Assembly: GCA_942490995.1 (NCBI GenBank)
Contig: CALOBG010000021.1
Location: 99,700 to 163,699, forward strand
Source: UBA981 sp942490995
GTDB lineage: Bacteria; Pseudomonadota; Gammaproteobacteria; Ga0077536
Length of the DNA: 64,000 nucleotides
Direction: 5' to 3'
Numbering within the stretch: position 1 is the first letter of the stretch; every line of letters starts with the position of its first letter. Under the pieces are notes generated by a model, which was not told the DNA's origin, ran no database searches, and worked only from the letters and a program-made list of their open reading frames with translations. Positions 61,092-64,000 of the stretch are shown one piece after another. The translations under genes were made by a program, and so were the position numbers.

Positions 61092-61859
61092 TCAGACGCA
61101 CGAATAGCCGCCATCGACGGGGATAACCGCGCCGTTCATGAACGTCGCTTCATCCGAAGCCAGGAAAATTACCAGCCAGATCACCTCTTCGGCGCGGCCC
61201 AGCCGCCCGCACAGGTGAGCCTGCTCCATGGCGCGCCAGATCGCTTCACGGTCTTCGAATTTTTCGACGTACTTGCGTGGCATCGGCGTATCAATAGCGC
61301 CAGGAGCGACGGCGTTGACGCGGATCCGATGATCGCGCAGGTCGTTGGCCATCGAACGCGCAAGCTGCGCAACGCCGGCTTTCGACGCGCCATAGGCGGC
61401 CATGTCCGGGAACCCGACCAGTCCGCCGACGGAGCTGTTATGGATGATCGAACCGCCACCGCCCTGCTCGACCATGCGGCGAGCGACGCGCTGGCTGAGC
61501 AGGAACGAGGCGCGCACGTTGATGTTCAGCACCTGGTCGATTTCGGCTTCCGTCGTTTCCAGCATCGGACTGCCAACCATGACGCCGTGGTTGTTGAACA
61601 ACACATCGATACGGCCAAATTCATCGATGGCCTTGTTGACGATGGCATCTAGGCACGCGGAATCGGTGACGTCGCCAGCGACATAACATACCCGTCCGGG
61701 GTATTTGCCCATGGTTTCGTTGATCGATGCGCCTGGCTCTGCGTTCAGATCGCTGGCCACGACCCGTGCACCCTCCTGCGCGAACAGCGCCACTGCAACC
61801 TGGCCCTGGCCACCGGCGGCGCCGGTAATGATGCAAACCTTGTCCTTAAGACGTTCCAT
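61092..61859 (-). CDS. Short-chain dehydrogenase/reductase
   Basis: A 255-residue classical SDR. NAD(P) motif TGAAGGQGQVA near the N-terminus, DVTD and NNHG further on, and catalytic Ser with YGASK (Tyr-x-x-x-Lys). The C-terminal FLASDEATFMNGAVIPVDGG is standard. An Asp at the end of strand two (ASDLNAE) suggests NAD rather than NADP. Start at ATG 61859; an upstream open stretch is not supported. Substrate unknown; the neighbouring GMC oxidoreductase suggests alcohol or sterol chemistry. Confidence 0.9.
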   Translation of the reverse strand: MERLKDKVCIITGAAGGQGQVAVALFAQEGARVVASDLNAEPGASINETMGKYPGRVCYVAGDVTDSACLDAIVNKAIDEFGRIDVLFNNHGVMVGSPMLETTEAEIDQVLNINVRASFLLSQRVARRMVEQGGGGSIIHNSSVGGLVGFPDMAAYGASKAGVAQLARSMANDLRDHRIRVNAVAPGAIDTPMPRKYVEKFEDREAIWRAMEQAHLCGRLGRAEEVIWLVIFLASDEATFMNGAVIPVDGGYSCV

Positions 61860-61934
61860 TGCGATGATCTCCCCGATCTGGTTTTCCGCCAGCGTCGGTA
61901 TTGTTGTCCAGCGTGCCGCGCAAGGCAAAGCCCG

Positions 61935-62099
61935 TTAGGGAACCTCTGAATAAGTCTGGGTGATGCAGCGTGCGAGTCAAAGTGGGTCGATTCATGTCGC
62001 AATAAGCGCGTGAGCCGGCTATTGCGAAGCTTTGCAACGCCGAAGCGGCCCACTTTAACGGCACGATGCGCGGCCATGACTTGTTCAGAGGTTCCCTAA
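61935..62099. mobile_element. MITE-like palindromic element, about 160 bp
   Basis: Ends are a 22-bp inverted repeat with one mismatch: left arm from TTAGGGAACCTCTGAA at 61935-61956, right arm ending TTCAGAGGTTCCCTAA at 62078-62099. Inner pairs add to the fold: AAAGTGGG 61979-61986 with CCCACTTT 62049-62056, and TCGCAATA 61997-62004 with TATTGCGA 62020-62027. It encodes nothing. The core GGGAACC to GGTTCCC is flanked by TA on both sides, which would fit a TA-target element. Confidence 0.72.
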
Positions 62100-62183
62100 A
62101 TACCGCGAAAACCGGGCCGCTTGATCCAGGTCATTCCGTTTCGCCCGTGACGACGGTCGAATAATTCCCCACTGGTGAACACG

Positions 62184-64000
62184 ATGTCCAAACAACTCGA
62201 CCCGACACGCCGCCGCAGCCGCAGCGCAGGCGCTTCCTTGCCACCACGGCCAGCAGCGGGCTGCTCGCGGCGACCGCGCCGTTGGCGATGATCAGTGCAG
62301 ATGCCGCCCCGGCCACCGCACTGTTGCAGGATCTGATCGAACTCGAACTCGCCGAAGCGCAGACCCTGCTGGCGCTGGCTCGAACCCTGTTCCCGCATGC
62401 GTTTCTGGACGTGAGGCATTACGCCGCAGCGGTGCGCCAGCTCGACGCGATCGCGGCCGGCAATGCGGTGCGCGCGAGCCTGCTGCGTAACGGCATCCGC
62501 CGCTTGCCGAACAACTTTTCCGAACTCGAGGCGCCGGTGCGCGAGCAACTGGTCAGCGAACTTACCGCCAGTGCGTTTTTCAAGCTTGCGCGACGCACCA
62601 CCGTCAACGCGCTGTACCGCAATCCGGAAGTATGGACACATTTCGGCTATCCCGGCCCATCGCTGCCGTTTGGCGGCTGGGTCAACCGCGAGCTGGTCGA
62701 TATCGACTGGCTGCCGACCACCGGCCGCCGGCACATGAGTGCCACCTATTCACTGGACGACGACAGCGTCGTCGTCGTGATCGGCTCCGGCGCCGGCGGC
62801 GGCACCCTGGCCGCGGAGTTGACCGCCGCCGGCGTGCCGGTGGTGTGCCTCGAGGCCGGCGGTCCGATTGATATCGTGCAGGACTTGCCGGAGATGTACG
62901 GCCGCATCAAGTGGGCGGATACACGTCTCAGCGAGGGTGATCTGAACCCTGATCTGCCAGTGTTTATTGGCAAAGCGGTCGGCGGCACCTCGGTCATCTG
63001 GGGCGGTGTGGCGCTGCGCCTGCAGGCGCACGAGTTCCGCACGCGCAGCACTTATGGCGCGATTCCCGGCACCTCGCTCATCGACTGGCCGATCACGCTG
63101 GACGAGCTGACCCCGTGGTACGAAAAGGCCGAGCGGCGCATGGGCGTCACCGGCCGTCACGGTAACCCGTTCCTGGCCGAACACAACCATTCCCTGCTGC
63201 TCAAAACCGCCGCCCGCCGGGCCGGTTACACGCAGGTCAACGGCGGCCACATGGCAATCAACGCGGTGCCGGCCAACGATCGGCCGGCTTGCCAGCAATT
63301 CGGATTCTGCGCGGCGGGCTGCGTCATCGGGGCGAAATGGTCGGCCAAACATGCCGAACTGCCGCGCGCCGAGGCGAGCGGCCGTTTTGAACTGCGCACT
63401 CACGCCATGGCGGTCGAAATCGAACACGCGACGAGCGGCCGGGTCACCGGCGTGGTCTACCTCGACGCCGACGGTCAACGCCGGCGCCAGCGCGCACGCG
63501 CGGTCTGCGTGGCCGGCAATGGCATCGAGACGCCGCGCCTGCTGATGCTGTCGCAATCGGCGCGCTTTCCAAACGGGTTGGCCAATTCATCGGGCATGGT
63601 CGGACGCAATTACCTCACCGACCTCGTCGCGCGCGTGATCGCACAAATGCCGGGGCGGGTCGACAATTTCAAAGGCACAACTTACACCGGGCTTGTCGCC
63701 GACGACATGGCCGACAACCCCGAGCGCGGCTTTCGCGGTGGCTACCTGTTTGCAACCCGCGGCATTCACCTGTCGAGTTTCCCCAACGAACCGCTTGCCG
63801 ATGGCTGGGGCGGCGATTACGCACGCCTGATCGAGGCCTACCGCAACGTCGCCTCACTGGCGGTGCTCGGTGAAGACCTGCCGACCGCCGACAACCGCAT
63901 CACCCTCGATGACAAGGTCACCGACCAGTTCGGCAACCCGGTGCCAAAGCTGCACAAATGGTTTCATCCCAACGACAAGGCGCTGATCACGCACGCCATG
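62184..64000 (+). CDS. Tat-exported fusion of gluconate-dehydrogenase-subunit-3-like domain and GMC oxidoreductase; 3' partial, apparent frameshift at start
   Basis: The open frame from about 62225 to the window end encodes a twin-arginine signal (RRRFLATTASSGLLAATAPL), a 150-residue domain like gluconate 2-dehydrogenase subunit 3 (ALLQDLIELELAEAQTLLAL, HFGYPGPSLPFGGW), and without a stop a GMC oxidoreductase: VVVVIGSGAGGGTLAAELTA (FAD), FIGKAVGGTSVIWGGVALRL and QFGFCAAGCVIGAKWSAKHA. The natural start MSKQLDPTRRRSR at 62184 is in a different frame; losing one base between about 62214 and 62228 explains this. ATG 62288 would give an untruncated frame but no signal peptide. GMC members oxidise alcohols or sugars; the fusion replaces the usual separate subunits. 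Confidence 0.8.

Overview
The window is GC-rich, densely packed bacterial chromosome. The protein set points to a Gammaproteobacterium of the environmental, aerobic, lipid- or xenobiotic-degrading kind: a YheS-type ABC-F protein, an ExeA/GspA-like ATPase, a TonB receptor with YfiR and a GGDEF/EAL hybrid kinase, three Baeyer-Villiger/FMO enzymes, an AlkB-like hydroxylase and luciferase-like monooxygenases. The exact lineage cannot be fixed from sequence reading alone. I see no rRNA, tRNA or CRISPR array.

Layout. 0-15 kb is a catabolic/accessory region. It holds two Baeyer-Villiger monooxygenases, an acyl-CoA-dehydrogenase-like monooxygenase, an F420/FMN luciferase-like oxidoreductase, and a TetR-led operon of small stress-type proteins (VOC, DUF1428, SRPBCC, NTF2-like). 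The block from 4.0 to 12.9 kb is flanked by tandem copies of an intergenic repeat family, in opposite orientations at the two ends. 15-16.7 kb carries an acyl-CoA ligase with an apparent frameshift near its N-terminus.

16.7-38.7 kb is a nonribosomal peptide gene cluster and the most interesting part. Reading the minus strand from 35 kb leftward: a HupE/UreJ-like membrane protein; the three-gene proline-oxidising loading system (acyl-CoA-dehydrogenase-type prolyl-carrier oxidase, free-standing adenylating enzyme, free-standing carrier protein) familiar from pyrrole-2-carboxylate starters; a 1847-residue C-A-T-E synthetase whose A domain reads as asparagine-specific and is interrupted by a zinc-finger plus PP-loop ATPase domain; then one further module whose A domain is cut in three separate genes (C-A core / guanidinoacetate-methyltransferase-like enzyme / A subdomain-T) joined by ATGA overlaps; and finally a C-T-TE protein with no A domain and a Cys-type thioesterase. 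An opposite-strand polytopic membrane gene sits inside this run. On the plus strand the divergent arm encodes an ornithine cyclodeaminase homologue (possible proline supply) and an Sfp-type phosphopantetheinyl transferase, followed by a DCC-family protein (minus strand) and a shortened acyl-CoA-dehydrogenase-like protein. Inferred product: a short peptide starting with pyrrole- or pyrroline-2-carboxylate, containing a D-Asn-derived residue that may be converted to an amidine or thioamide, and a methylated residue.

38.8-51 kb returns to oxidative metabolism: an FMO with a divergent TetR regulator and two clear palindromic operators, an NtaA-type monooxygenase, ExeA-like ATPase, NUDIX hydrolase, AlkB-like hydroxylase, a molybdopterin oxidoreductase with an overlapping FAD/Fe-S partner, and a YyaL-type thioredoxin-fold protein. 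51-60 kb is a c-di-GMP signalling locus: TonB receptor, YfiR, a 1640-residue kinase/receiver/HPt/GGDEF/EAL protein and an HDOD protein. 60-64 kb has an NTF2-like protein, parvulin, SDR dehydrogenase, a 160-bp MITE-like palindromic element, and a Tat-exported GMC oxidoreductase fusion that runs off the right edge and has an apparent frameshift at its start.
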